DNA from: Muricea muricata | Taxonomy: Eukaryota > Cnidaria > Anthozoa > Malacalcyonacea > Plexauridae | Direction of reading: 5' to 3' | DNA length: 64,000 bases | Assembly (NCBI GenBank): GCA_963855995.1 | Contig: OY979730.1 | Coordinates: forward strand, 2,790,501-2,854,500 | Shown here: one piece after another, positions 1-10,871 of the stretch | How positions within the stretch are numbered: position 1 is the first letter of the stretch | Layout of the letters: the number at the start of each line of letters is the position of its first letter | Position numbers and translations under genes: made by a program | Notes under the pieces: model-generated | What the model was told of the DNA's origin: nothing | Databases searched by the model: none | Seen by the model: the letters and a program-made list of their open reading frames with translations, nothing else

Positions 1-248
1 TTCATTAGGTGTCATTACTTATTAATACTGACCTGCCTTGCGAAGTCACTTTTATACTTAACAATATACGACAAGCTTGTGGTAATATCTTGGCTCCACC
101 CCATTATGGAGTACTTGTTTACCTCTGGTGCTTTCATTTCAATTAGTTTCAAAAGCGATTAGTTTCAAAAGCGTTTCATGCCAATATCAATATAGACTCT
201 TGTGTTGGCAAATATTGAAATAGAGAGCATGAATCATAGATATTTGAG

Positions 249-400
249 GTTTGTGGTGTTACCCTTAGTTTATATCCACATCAGGCAAGCTGAAAAATAT
301 AACTGACCAAGGTGGGAATCAAACCTACGATTGGGAATGCTAGTCTCATTCTTTCCAACTGAGCTACGCGGTCAAGTCCGCTCGAGTATGTAATATTTCG
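249..400 (-). mobile_element. tRNA-derived SINE, copy 1
   Basis: Read on the minus strand, the segment has a pol III A-box-like TAGCTCAGTTGG (plus positions 355-366) and a B-box-like GGTTTGATTCCC (314-325), spaced as in a tRNA. It is not a tRNA gene because no acceptor-stem pairing is seen and the sequence continues into a shared non-tRNA block (TTTGTGGTGTTAC, then TATATCCACA and GCAAGCTGAAAAATA). That block recurs near 493, 42751 and 43562. Confidence 0.7.
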
Positions 401-492
401 AAACTGAGTCTATAGTTCCTTCGACATCAACGTAATCTTAAATGAAATCATAATTTTTTTTGTGTTGGTGTTGTATACTCAGTTGAAAATGA

Positions 493-540
493 CGTTTCTG
501 GTGTTACACTGAGTTTATATCCACATTGGACACGCCTTCT
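493..540 (-). mobile_element. SINE fragment, copy 2 (tail block only)
   Basis: This repeats the non-tRNA block of the SINE at 249-400 (TTTCTGGTGTTACACTGAG followed by TTTATATCCACAT) but lacks the tRNA-like part. It lies about 100 bp from copy 1, so it may be a truncated insertion or a duplicated end of the same element. Confidence 0.5.
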
Positions 541-1565
541 AGTTTAATCGACTCCGGATCACAGGCAAATCGATTACTGATTCCTTCATGCCATTTCTCC
601 AGGAGACTCGCAGCTGCAGTTCAAGTCATCAACGTTTTATGCATTTTCAAAGCTTCACAAATGAATATTTGAATTTACAAAAGACGGTCTCTAGGAGACA
701 AAATCTCCCGCGACTTGTCTTTTATTTTGGTCAATTAATCGGAACGTTTATTCAAAACATCACGGGAAAAGGACAATGTAAAAATTTCACGGTGTTCCAG
801 AAGTACGTTGATGAGCGATTTCATAAGAAAATTTGGCCAATTTGGAGCAGTTCTAACGTGGGAATGTTGATTGTTTAATAAAATGATAACGAATAATTGA
901 TTGCGGTCAATATTTCGATGACAGGTAAGATAATCGCTCTTATTCAAACGATGTAAACTTTGAGGAAGTGACAGTTCGGTTTACAATTGTTAGAAACGCT
1001 TCGTTGAGAGCGACCCAAAATTTTTCAGAACTCGTATCTGTTAGTTTTCACGGAAACTACGCACGACACAACGTAATTGGTAACTGTCAGCCAGAGACGT
1101 ATGAAAATGTAACAAAAAATACATGTTAAATACCACCTTATGCTTTGTTGACAACAGTATAACTGTTAAATACGCATTTATATTCAATTACTCATTTTCT
1201 TACAAGTAATTGTGACATGTAACAGTGTACAGGAACTTCAATTGATTATGGCAGTTTAGGCTGCTAAATATTGAACGGAATTCTTGAATCATTATCGGCA
1301 AAAATTTTACTTCGCATTCCAAATGTCAAGCTGTGAGCAATTTATGCAAATTCTAATACAATCTTGAACTAAAGTTTAGTGATTATTATTTCATGCTCCG
1401 AGTCACAAGTTTACCGCCTGATTACAAATTTCGGTTTGGGATCAAAGAACAGTACATTCCTACCCGTAACATGAACGAATAACCGATTTAGGGTCAGCTG
1501 GGGATCTATAGGGATAGGTATTAAGGGTATAGAACTGTTTCTTTTTAGAAGAGACTGACTGTAGT

Positions 1566-4500
1566 ATGGACGGAAAACATAAATACGATTCGGATCTGAG
1601 AAGCCAAGCTAGACCAAGACGGTCAATTTTCGATTTCTCAAGCGTCGAAGATCTGCGACAAACGGATGAAGACTTCGACCCAATCTCCTCAGATAAAACA
1701 CGACCTTTGATACCGTTTCAACAATCATACATAGCGCATGCGCCTAGCCGCCATTTGTTTACACTGAACAGGCGATATACGTATTTCGGGGGACAGGGAG
1801 CGTCCTCGAAGGATACCAGTGGATCTGTTGAGGACCTTACAGGATACATAACAGAACAAAAGCGCACGGTGAACTTGAGTAAGTTCAGCAAAAGCTCCCC
1901 AGATTTACGACATGCTAGTTACCAGACCTCGGACGGTTACGACGTCACATCAAAAGAAGATTTATCTTGGAGATTGGATAAAGAAACGGACATGAAAAAC
2001 GAACGTGAACACGGAAACGAAGCGAGCACGAAACGTGGCGAAAATAGCAAAAACGATAGAAGAATTTGTTTCGCAGAATACGATCCGACCGTTAGGTTAG
2101 AAACGAAATGGCCAACGAAGACTGAACATGAAGCACGTTTCCCGAAACTGGAAACTACAAAACAAGAAACACGCCAAGCCAACACTGATGAGTCAACACT
2201 AAAAGTATCAGACAAACTAAATGCGACAGAAACTACGACGCATGGCCTACATCCTGGAACTAACGTTGCTGACGTCAGCTTGGCAACACACGATGTATCT
2301 GGGGCTGAAAGCGAATATAATCAAAGTGAAACTTTCGACAAAGGCTGGCAAACTATATTACACTCGGGTAAAGCACAACTACGAAAGTCTTTAGAAAGTT
2401 TGAATTCGTTCAGACAAGACATGAACTCTCGCGAAATTCAAAATGTTGACATGTTTGTGACTGAAGATTTCGATTCAATTGCTTTGCCAAAGAATGTCAG
2501 CGAAGAACAAGTTTTGGAAAGTAAAATAGGAGTGGGTGGGAAAGATCTTGAAAAGGTCATTGAACAAGATGATAAAATGGCCAATCTAAACATGGACGCT
2601 TTGATGAGCGATGAAAAACTGCAACAAGTTTCGCTGGAAAGTGTAGATCAAGTTTGCAGTCACTTCGATGAAGATAGGTCGCGTATTTTAGAGGTAAACA
2701 AAGCTAATCAGACTTCAGTTCAAACGTGTGCTACAAGTAACTTGAATGCCAATCAGACGACGCAAATGCTGACGCGGGAAAAAACAGCCAATGGGAATGA
2801 AGAAAAGCATGCTGCTTTAAGTATGATTAGTTTCGAAAATGATAAGGAACACTCAAGCACTTTACACATTGAAGCAGGTGTTGTTGACGAGCAGAATCTC
2901 TGTTCTGATATGAAAATGTTTTACACGAGCAACAGTGCCGCATCTGGTCCCAAAGAAGCAGGACTTGAAGGAAGTTCCGAGAGCGGCACGGCCGCAGATT
3001 CAACTGTTCTACAAAAGGAGGGAATGATCGACTTCTCACAAGCGATTAGTGACGATCGTTTATCAAGTGCTGACGCAATAGTTGATGGCGAGCGAACTTC
3101 TGGGACAAGCATCAGACCTTGCAATGTATCACCTATTTCATTCAGAGTTTTGAGTGCCAGCACGTCTTGCGAGGGAGGAAAGTTACGGAAAAATACAGAC
3201 GAATACCGAGGGGAAACGTCTAATGCTACAGTGAAAGTTTCGGGAATTCGACAATCAAGCATCTGTGTGGCGGGAGAAGATGAGAAAACTACATATAAAA
3301 GCGTGTGTACGAAGAGTCACGAACACCACAACCCTTATGGAGATGAAACACTAACAAAAGATACGTCGTTACAAAGCATTGAAGAAGAGGAGCAATCAGT
3401 ATCTTTCAACAATGAAAGCAATCGACTGGATAATATCGCAGACGAGAGTGTTAATTCCACAAAGGAAACTACAGATAACTCGCTCATAAACAACATGATG
3501 GGAATGTTTTGTTTGCTTGGACTCAAAGACTCTCCCGACGGCGGATTTTACAAGAGCGTCAAGCAAGCCAATCGGAGCGAACAGGACACAGCCAAAGATA
3601 TTTCAAATGCAGCACAAAGCAGGGCTGACGACACCATCAATAACACGTCAGAGACAACTTTACATACACCGCAACGCAATGATGGCAAATTTTTTGATCC
3701 TGGAAACTTCGACGACGAAAAATTAAATAACATCGACTGGGAAGAACACAATACAAGCTATACAACTGCCCTAAAGGAAACGAACTTTAGCGAGGTTAAT
3801 ACGATTGACGATACTATGATACAACAAATAACCTTGTACGAAAACCCCCAAAAGCAGGCGACGGTAGAGGAATATATTAGTGACGTGATTACAGGAAACA
3901 CAGTCGTATTAGAAAACAATATTGATAAGAGAAACTTTTTGTCAAAAGCAAAGGCGGATGATGTACTTTACGTGTCAGACATTGAACGAGAAGAACAGGA
4001 AAAAGCCGTCCAATATCGACACACAGAAGGGAATATTGACGAGAGCAATCTTTTACAAACTGGAATAAGAGAGGAATCACTGCTTCAAACTCCTGAAACG
4101 TCGGTAGAGAATGTCGATGACGGAAACGAAACGGACAACTATGAAGCGAGAGAAGAAAGAACTGTTAAACTACCTTTGCAAGAAAATGATGCGATAGATT
4201 ATAATATAAACTTGGACCTCTCTAAAGATATTGCAGATGAGGAAAATATGAAAACGACTACCACGAGTAATTTACACATAAACAGAAATAAATGGAGCGA
4301 AGTTTTCATCATGACTCCAGGCAGAATGGCTGAGTCTACAGGATCTTTTCATGTCCTTGTTCTAGACAATGAGTTAACACCAACAAGCCCTCAGTGTACA
4401 TCGACTGTCATTACGCTTAATTTATTTCCACCTCAAACTAAAGAGAAATATTCACAAAAAGAAAATCTTGAAGTCGGCCAAGCACTTGCACAAAAAATGA

Positions 4501-7500
4501 ACGTAGATGAAAAAGAATTTGTACTTAAAGTGGACGATGTTTCGGCTGTCATTCAAGAGCACAAATACATTGATAGCAATTGTGTTACAAAGCGAGGTAC
4601 ACAGAACAATCTAAATGACAATACTTTGGACCAACATCCAACTGAATTTGAAGTAGTTTTAGAGCAAGACAACTTGGAATATGTTGACCCAAAGCAATCA
4701 GATGATGAAAAACTTACGTTCCTTCACAGATTGAAAGCAAGAGATTTCGAAAATGCAGAGACCGAAGTGGATAAAATCAATGAAGTTCAGCAACCAATTG
4801 AGCACACTCACGAAGCAGAAGAAAGTACAACAAATGTGGAAAACGTCAATGAAAATATTTTCTCTGATTCAGCGGAGAAACACAGAAACGAATGTATAAT
4901 TGATCCGAAACATACTTCTGGTAGTATACAGTCGGATTTTTTTGCAGAATTTGAATCCGGTCGTGAGATACGAGAGACATTCCATAAAGTAGACGCTAAA
5001 GAAAGAAAAAATGAGCGTTTGTCCGAATGTTTGATGTGTTTTGAAATGGAAAAGCTGGTGGATGAGAAAATTAACAAACATGATAAGACGGAACAGGAGA
5101 ATCTGCTCAGCGAAATTGATGAAGCTTTTCTAGTCGGGAACGTAATACAGGAAACAATATCTAAAGGAAAAAACAGAGAGGTTCAATATGAACTGTTTTC
5201 ACAAGTGGATGAATTGTTCACTGCGGAAGAAGGAATGGAAGAACGCAAAGGAGTTATGAAATATGACGAGGAGAACAATAATCTGATTTCATCTTCATTT
5301 CGCGAAGTTTCTTCACCAGAACTTACCACGTCAACCGTTGCAGAAAAATCAGAAGGTTTTAAAGCACAATATTCACCGAGGAACGAAGTTCCTGAAGTAA
5401 TTACGAGGACTGTGGACGATAAGAGTTTGCGAAATCTGCCGCAGCTTGACGATGTGTTGAAGTCAGATTACGTGGAGGAAATTATTCCAAATAAAGTGGA
5501 AGTACAGCGGAATAACGAGGATTACCACTTGGAAAGTGATAAATATTTTGATTCCATCACAACTGTTCAAGAGCCAGAGATAATACACAATATACAGCTT
5601 GGACAATCTGAACAAAGAAGGGTTCCGGAGTTACTGACGAAAAATATCGAGGAAGCACTAGCTTCAAACACTCGTTTAATTTCGTTTCAATTGAACAAAG
5701 TGGAAATTACCTCAATCGAAAGTGATAAAAATGATAGTGGTGTGTGCGGTGGCGAAGATGCAAAAAATGACCCTTGGAAGATCAGTTTTGATACCCAGAT
5801 TGTAGTACCTGCTGAAGAAGTTGAGCCAGTGACCTCAAATGATAATTTGGATGGCGACAACAGGGAAGAACTTATTTTAGTAATCTCTAATGCAAATTAC
5901 CGTGTGAATTCAGCACACCTCAATGATGATGATGACGATGATCATGATGATGTTTGTCCTGATGACGATAAGGATGATGGCGTTCTTGATGATGATGACG
6001 ATTATGGTTCTGCGGATGATGTAGCTGGCAATGATGATGATAATAGCCGAGATGATGATGGTGTCATTGATGATGATGTCATTGATGTTATTGATGATGA
6101 TGTCATTGATGTTATTGAAGATGATGTTATTGAAGATGATGTTATTGAAGATGATGTTATTGATGATGGTGTTATTGATGATAGTTATTATTGGCGTGAG
6201 AATGATAATTATGACGAGGAAGATGATCAGAGTCAGGATGATATTAATCAATACATTGTTTCACCAATTCCAGACGATTTATTATCGGTTGTAAGTAATT
6301 ACGATGCATCAGTTGAGTCACCTTGCGCGTCTTTGACACAAGATCATGAAAGTGAAGAACGTCTACTGAACAACAATGTCCCTTGGAATGTAACAGTCTC
6401 CTATTCAAACCCTGATACAATGAAGTGTGAATACAAAATATTACGAGCATCATATTCTAACATACAATCTGACATCTACCATGTTGCGGAAGATACGGCA
6501 GACGCTGGAATTACTGGTGATGCTAAAGATATTGATGGAGAGACGCAATCTGAAATTCTTGAACTTGGTAAAACATCTGTCGAAGAAGTAATGTCGTACC
6601 ATACGGCAGTGCTGTCTGAGAGTAAGTCTACAGTAACAGCAAATGATGGGTCTGATTTAGATGAAGGTAATCACTATAGAACAACCATGGGTATCACACC
6701 AAGACAGAATCAAGTGAACACATCTTATATGCTGTTTCAACGGTTTGGCAAGCAAGAATCCCAGAGAACGTATTTTGAATTGAACTACGATATGGATGAG
6801 TGGAAAGTTGGTGAAAATGTGACTTCTAGCATAGCAGAGAACAAGGAGAAGACGTTTGTTGTTAGTTATGCAACCATCGAGCGGGTTAACCATCTACAAC
6901 TCGAGTCTGAACGATACCTTCCAGCAATAGAAGAAAGAAATGATGAAGATATGTGCGATAATCAAGAGGACCAATATTTGGGGACGTCTCATACACCACC
7001 GGCACCACTAAACGCGCCAGCAGAATCACCACCACCCATCCCATTGACACCACTGTCACCGTCGCTACTCCTACCATCATTGTCGACGACGACAACAACC
7101 AGAACTGACGCATTTGAAGTTAGAGAGGATGGAACAGAACTGTACGCTGTTCCATATTCACTACCAGAAAACTTGAGCCCCGAAAATAAGCCTGATGAAA
7201 TATTGAAAGCAACACGTGTTGACGAATTTGAACAAGAAATTGACTACAATCCACCAGAAATATCTGCAGCACCAGAAAGGAAGGGTCCCACTACATTCTG
7301 TGACGTACTATCGCAAGCACCACAACATATAGAAGACGTTCAACTGGTGGAAGTGTTAAACCATGACCTAGAACAAGAACAAACACCGCAAATGCTTTCA
7401 CTCAATCTGGTCAACACTATACCACATCGAGCATCGAGCACCATGCAACCGAACGTACCACCTACAGAAGATAACAAAGTTGACCAACACTTACCAGCAC

Positions 7501-8616
7501 CACTAGAAATATCTTCCGAACAATCATCAAACGACCACCCACCTGTATCTATCATACAATCACAGATACAACCACCCATAAGTCGACCGCCAGTCTGGTC
7601 GTTCGCACAATCTGTATTCCACACCGATGGACAAAGTAAGACCTTCTTTAAAGTTATTGACAATCGGAAGAAGTCATTCCAATCAAGTACTTTTGTTTAT
7701 CGCGGAGAGCGAGTCAAGGTGTCGAGGGGAGTCAATGTTTATAAAAATCATGATGTTAATGATGAATACACAATGGATAACGTGGATGACAAGGACTACG
7801 AAGGGTACTCGGAGATTTGGAATGATGGAAACCTGATGACAGGTAATGTACTCGCTTTATTTGCTTTCCTGAAATGCAACACACAGCGTTTACCATGACA
7901 ATACATCGTAATAATAATCACTATTACCACCAATCCACCATAATAAACATTAAAAACTCTCGCATTTTTAAAACTATACCATTGTCAATCGCTTACGAAC
8001 ATATACTTTGCATTGCATAGTTGAAAATGAACGTTTGGTGAAGGAAGACGGATTAGTTACAAGATCAAGTGTAGCGTACGAAATGGCAACGGACGGAAAT
8101 CTTTTCAACTACGGAGAAAGCAGAAACTGCTCGTGGCATTTAAACCTCAAAGGAGATCAGGGTGTGTGTAAGATCACGTCAGACAATCTGGACGCCATTG
8201 CGATAGAGGACGATAACATCCTACTCGGAAGTGAAGGGTTTGTTTCTGGGCATCACACCTGGACGATTAAAGGACTTGGAATCTTTTGTGCTGTGGGGGT
8301 TTGCTACCCCGAGGAGGAGGTAGGGAGTTGGTTCAAAGGTGGAAAGTGGGTGTGGACAACTGACGGCTTACAGTACTCTGAGACAACCGGGATAGCAAGG
8401 TCTGAGTTTGGACACTGGAGAAATGAGGATGTCTTGGAGATTTTGCTCGATTGCGATGAACGCAAACTTACAATTGTCAACACAAGAACTAATACCAAGG
8501 CCATTTTAAATGGTTTTAAAGGCGAAGTTTATCCTTATTTTAATATCTACAAAGGAAGTTCTATTCGTCTGCTGGAAACGTCAGAAGAATCTTTACCATT
8601 AAGTGACAATGAGTGA
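1566..8616 (+). CDS. Large acidic disordered protein with C-terminal SPRY domain (2 exons)
   Basis: The CDS joins 1566-7842 and 8021-8616, giving 2290 aa. The donor ACAG|GTAATG at 7842/7843 and the acceptor GCATAG|TT at 8020/8021 restore a GTT codon and keep the frame. Exon 1 is 6.3 kb and encodes a polar, Glu/Asp/Asn/Ser/Thr-rich protein with no recognised enzyme fold. Visible pieces are SVEDL/SKEDL-like motifs near residues 26, 87 and 127, an Asp-rich run near 1452-1540, and a Pro/Ser/Thr-rich segment near 1808-1845. Exon 2 carries a SPRY (B30.2-like) domain, which in known proteins binds partner peptides. The gene is probably a scaffold or adaptor, but I do not recognise an ortholog. If the 178-bp intron is retained, translation stops at 7898 and loses the SPRY domain. 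Additional 5' exons are possible because the frame is open back to the AG at 1548. Confidence 0.85.
5924..6186 (+). repeat. In-frame GAT/GAC microsatellite encoding an Asp-rich tract
   Basis: Runs of GATGAT and variants fill this stretch of the giant exon. They translate to poly-Asp and then to a repeated VIDDD/VIEDD pattern. The repeat stays in frame throughout, so its length can vary without breaking the protein. It lies at about residues 1452-1540. Confidence 0.9.
8021..8616 (+). CDS. Exon 2: SPRY domain of the acidic protein
   Basis: This terminal exon encodes 198 residues. The SPRY fold is suggested by the block H-T-W-T, the core CAVGVCYPE, a following Trp-rich stretch with DG, and then VLEILLDCDERKLTIVN, the typical penultimate strands, followed by YPYFNIYK. 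The domain occupies about residues 2150-2280 of the full protein. The stop at 8614-8616 is followed by AT-rich 3' UTR. Confidence 0.85.
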
Positions 8617-8930
8617 TAGTAATGAGTAATGAGAATCATAAGTTGTAATCAAGTTTTTTTAGCAAACAAAACATAAAGCCAAGCTAAGATTGCACTAGTT
8701 GACGACTGCATTGCACTGTTCTAATATTCCACAATATTAAAAGCGAGCGAAGTTTCTGCACAAGTATAAATTACAGCAACAACACAACAAAGTGTTTATT
8801 ATTGTTAACTCAATTTAGGTATTTGTTATCAATGTATCTTGATCATGTGATAACGACGTTCTTAATTTTTACAATTTAATTAGCTTTTTAGTACACAAGT
8901 ATTACTTGCTGGTGTCTAAAATATTTGTAC

Positions 8931-8936
8931 AATAAA
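8931..8936 (+). terminator. Candidate poly(A) signal of the SPRY gene
   Basis: AATAAA lies 315 bp after the stop codon and is followed by a T-rich run. It is the first good plus-strand signal downstream of the CDS. Confidence 0.55.
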
Positions 8937-8939
8937 TTC

Positions 8940-10245
8940 TTTTTTTACACTAGAATTGCTTTAAAATGACACAATCACAATATACTCACATTGAGTACTG
9001 CATGTTGGCTAACGGCTTTCGAGTGATTTGGTATATGAAGACGAAGTTTCGTGTTATTAAGCCTGTTCATAATGGTAATAAACAATCTAAGGCGCCTAAT
9101 AACCTTTTTATGTCATGCAAAAACTAAATCTGCATTTTGTTTAGTATCTTCCAGTTAAGAATATCACTTTCAAACCATCGTATCACTCGCTAGCCTCCAA
9201 TTACAACTGGCAAACCAAGACCGCAACACGTGACTCAATTGTGCAATATTTTTAAACATTGCACTATTGACAGTAAATTTTTGTCAGCCATCCGGTTGCA
9301 ATGACGATTTTGTCGTGATGATTTTATCTTAGCTCCTCGAGTCTTCAAAACTCTTTCAAAACATATACATCCAATTCAAAAAAGGTCGTCATTTGTCCCT
9401 TAGACTTGAGGGGTTCTCATGCCGTTCCTGCATGCAAACTTCTTTACTTTAAACTCTGAATACACAAAGCGTAATGGGAACACACACTTCGAGCTTTTTA
9501 GTTGTCTAGTTGATATTTACCACGTCTCTACGAAATGACCCCCAGACATGATTTCTAAACTGTTTGAATGGTGCTCCATTATGCTTCCACGTTCAGAGTT
9601 TAATGTTTGGACTTTATGGTTTGGAAAGGACAACGTTTTTGAATTAGCTGTATATTGCTAAAAGCCCGAGGAAACCTTGACAGTTCTAATCAAGAGCATA
9701 CAGTAATCAACCCATCTGGGGTGAAGGATATGCTTAGATTTTGTCTCACTGTGTCTCTAAAAATCATCTTCGAGGAAGAGGCGGTAGACCTTCGGCTACG
9801 GTTTCCCCACCATCCATCAAATGACCTTCATGCCAGTGCTGTAAAGATACAACACAGCGCCTTATTAGGAAGTTTGCCTAGATGCTATACCAGTAAAATG
9901 AAGTATCGACTGCTCTCATCTCAACAGCGTCAATTTAAGTAACAGTCCTTCAATTACGGATGCGAGATTCAACACTTGATTGGCTCGGGGAAAATTCTAA
10001 GCAAAATTTCACGTAACAAGGTCTCTTGTCTTCAACAATATGCTTTGTGCAGTTTTTAAGTGTCTCGAGCTTTTCAGAAGCTATGCGTTTCAAAATCCAC
10101 TTCTAAGTACAGTATTATTCTGCAAATACTAAAATAGCATTACCTGCAGGATATTTTTTAACAAAATATTCATGCCACACGTAATTCTTCTCAAAAAAAG
10201 TGAGCGAATAAAAGACTCGAATGCTGAATCGCCAGTTTTCTGACA
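8940..10245. other. Intergenic region between convergent genes
   Basis: This is the space between the 3' UTR of the SPRY gene (plus) and the 3' end of the DH-PH-MORN gene (minus). I see no conserved protein, RNA gene or repeat in it. One open frame of 95 codons near 9655-9942 has no ATG at its start and no family resemblance. Confidence 0.5.
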
Positions 10246-10806
10246 GGCATGGCGCTGGCAATCACTTTGCTTGCTGGTAATCATTTTGCTTGCTGATAAT
10301 CATTTTGCTAGCTGATAATCATTTTGCTTGCTGGTAATAATTTTGCTTGCTGATAATCATTTTGCTTGCTGATAATCATTTAGCTTGCTGATAATCATTT
10401 CGCTTGCTGATAATCATTTTGCTTGCTGGCAATCACTTTGCTTGCTGGTAATCATTTTGCTTGCTGGTAATCATTTTGCTTGCTGGTAATCATTTTGCTT
10501 GCTGGTAATCATTTTGCTTGCTGATAATCATTTTGCTTGCTGATAATAATTTTGCTTGCTGATAATCATTTTGCTTGCTGATAATCATTTTGCTTGCTGA
10601 TAATCATTTTGCTTGCTGATAATCATTTAGCTTGCTCGTAATCATTTTGCTTGCTGATAACTATTTTGCTTGCTGATAACTATTTTGCTTGCTGACAACT
10701 ATTTTGCTTGCTGTTAATGATCATTTTGCTTGCTGTTAATAATCATTTTGCTTGCTGATAATCATTTTGCTTGCTGATAATCATTTTCCTTGCTGATAAT
10801 CATTTG
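10246..10806. repeat. 19-bp minisatellite, about 29 units
   Basis: The unit ATTTTGCTTGCTGATAATC is repeated head to tail with point variants (CTGGTAATC, CTGATAACT, TAGCTTGC). Two units near 10714-10750 have an insertion of a few bases. The array ends directly against the inferred stop codon of the minus-strand DH-PH-MORN gene, so it probably lies in that gene's 3' UTR or just beyond it. Confidence 0.95.
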
Positions 10807-10808
10807 CG

Positions 10809-10871
10809 TTATCGCTTAAAACCATATTGCAAAAACCCCGCTTTGTTGCAACAGTTGTCGTTTTGTAAATT
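10809..10871 (-). CDS. Inferred last coding exon of the DH-PH-MORN gene
   Basis: After the final MORN exon (donor CAG|GTCAGA at 10948) the nearest in-phase acceptor is GTTTTAG at 10872-10873. It opens a 20-codon frame ending in TAA at 10809-10811. The peptide has no recognisable features. Alternatively, the true last exon lies further left, or the intron is retained and the frame continues into the minisatellite. Confidence 0.35.
   Translation of the reverse strand, partial: NLQNDNCCNKAGFLQYGFKR

Larger units (their letters stand above)
1..1565. other. 5' flank of the SPRY gene, no protein gene seen
   Basis: This stretch holds no coding exon I can support. It carries one full and one partial copy of a tRNA-derived SINE near 249-400 and 493-540. 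A polypyrimidine run followed by AG at 1547-1548 lies 17 bases before the first ATG of the downstream gene. The frame is open between that AG and the ATG, so 1549 may be the start of an internal exon, with a 5' non-coding or coding exon further upstream. No convincing core promoter was found. Confidence 0.5.

Noticed and set aside
311-372. tRNA gene on the minus strand
   Set aside because: A- and B-box-like motifs are present, but no acceptor stem pairs, and the segment recurs fused to the same non-tRNA block elsewhere. It is a SINE head.
5910-6294. Ile/Asn-rich and Met-rich frames over the GAT repeat
   Set aside because: They are alternative readings of a microsatellite whose in-frame reading belongs to the giant exon.
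9655-9942. 95-codon plus-strand frame in the intergenic region
   Set aside because: It has no ATG at its start, no recognisable motif and no splice context that would make it an exon.
10246-10806. CRISPR-like array
   Set aside because: The 19-bp units are directly adjacent with no unique spacers, and the genome is eukaryotic.
8617-10808. VPS9 domain exons for the DH-PH-MORN gene
   Set aside because: I looked for the C-terminal VPS9 domain expected for an alsin. The minus strand here has no suitable open frame or motif.
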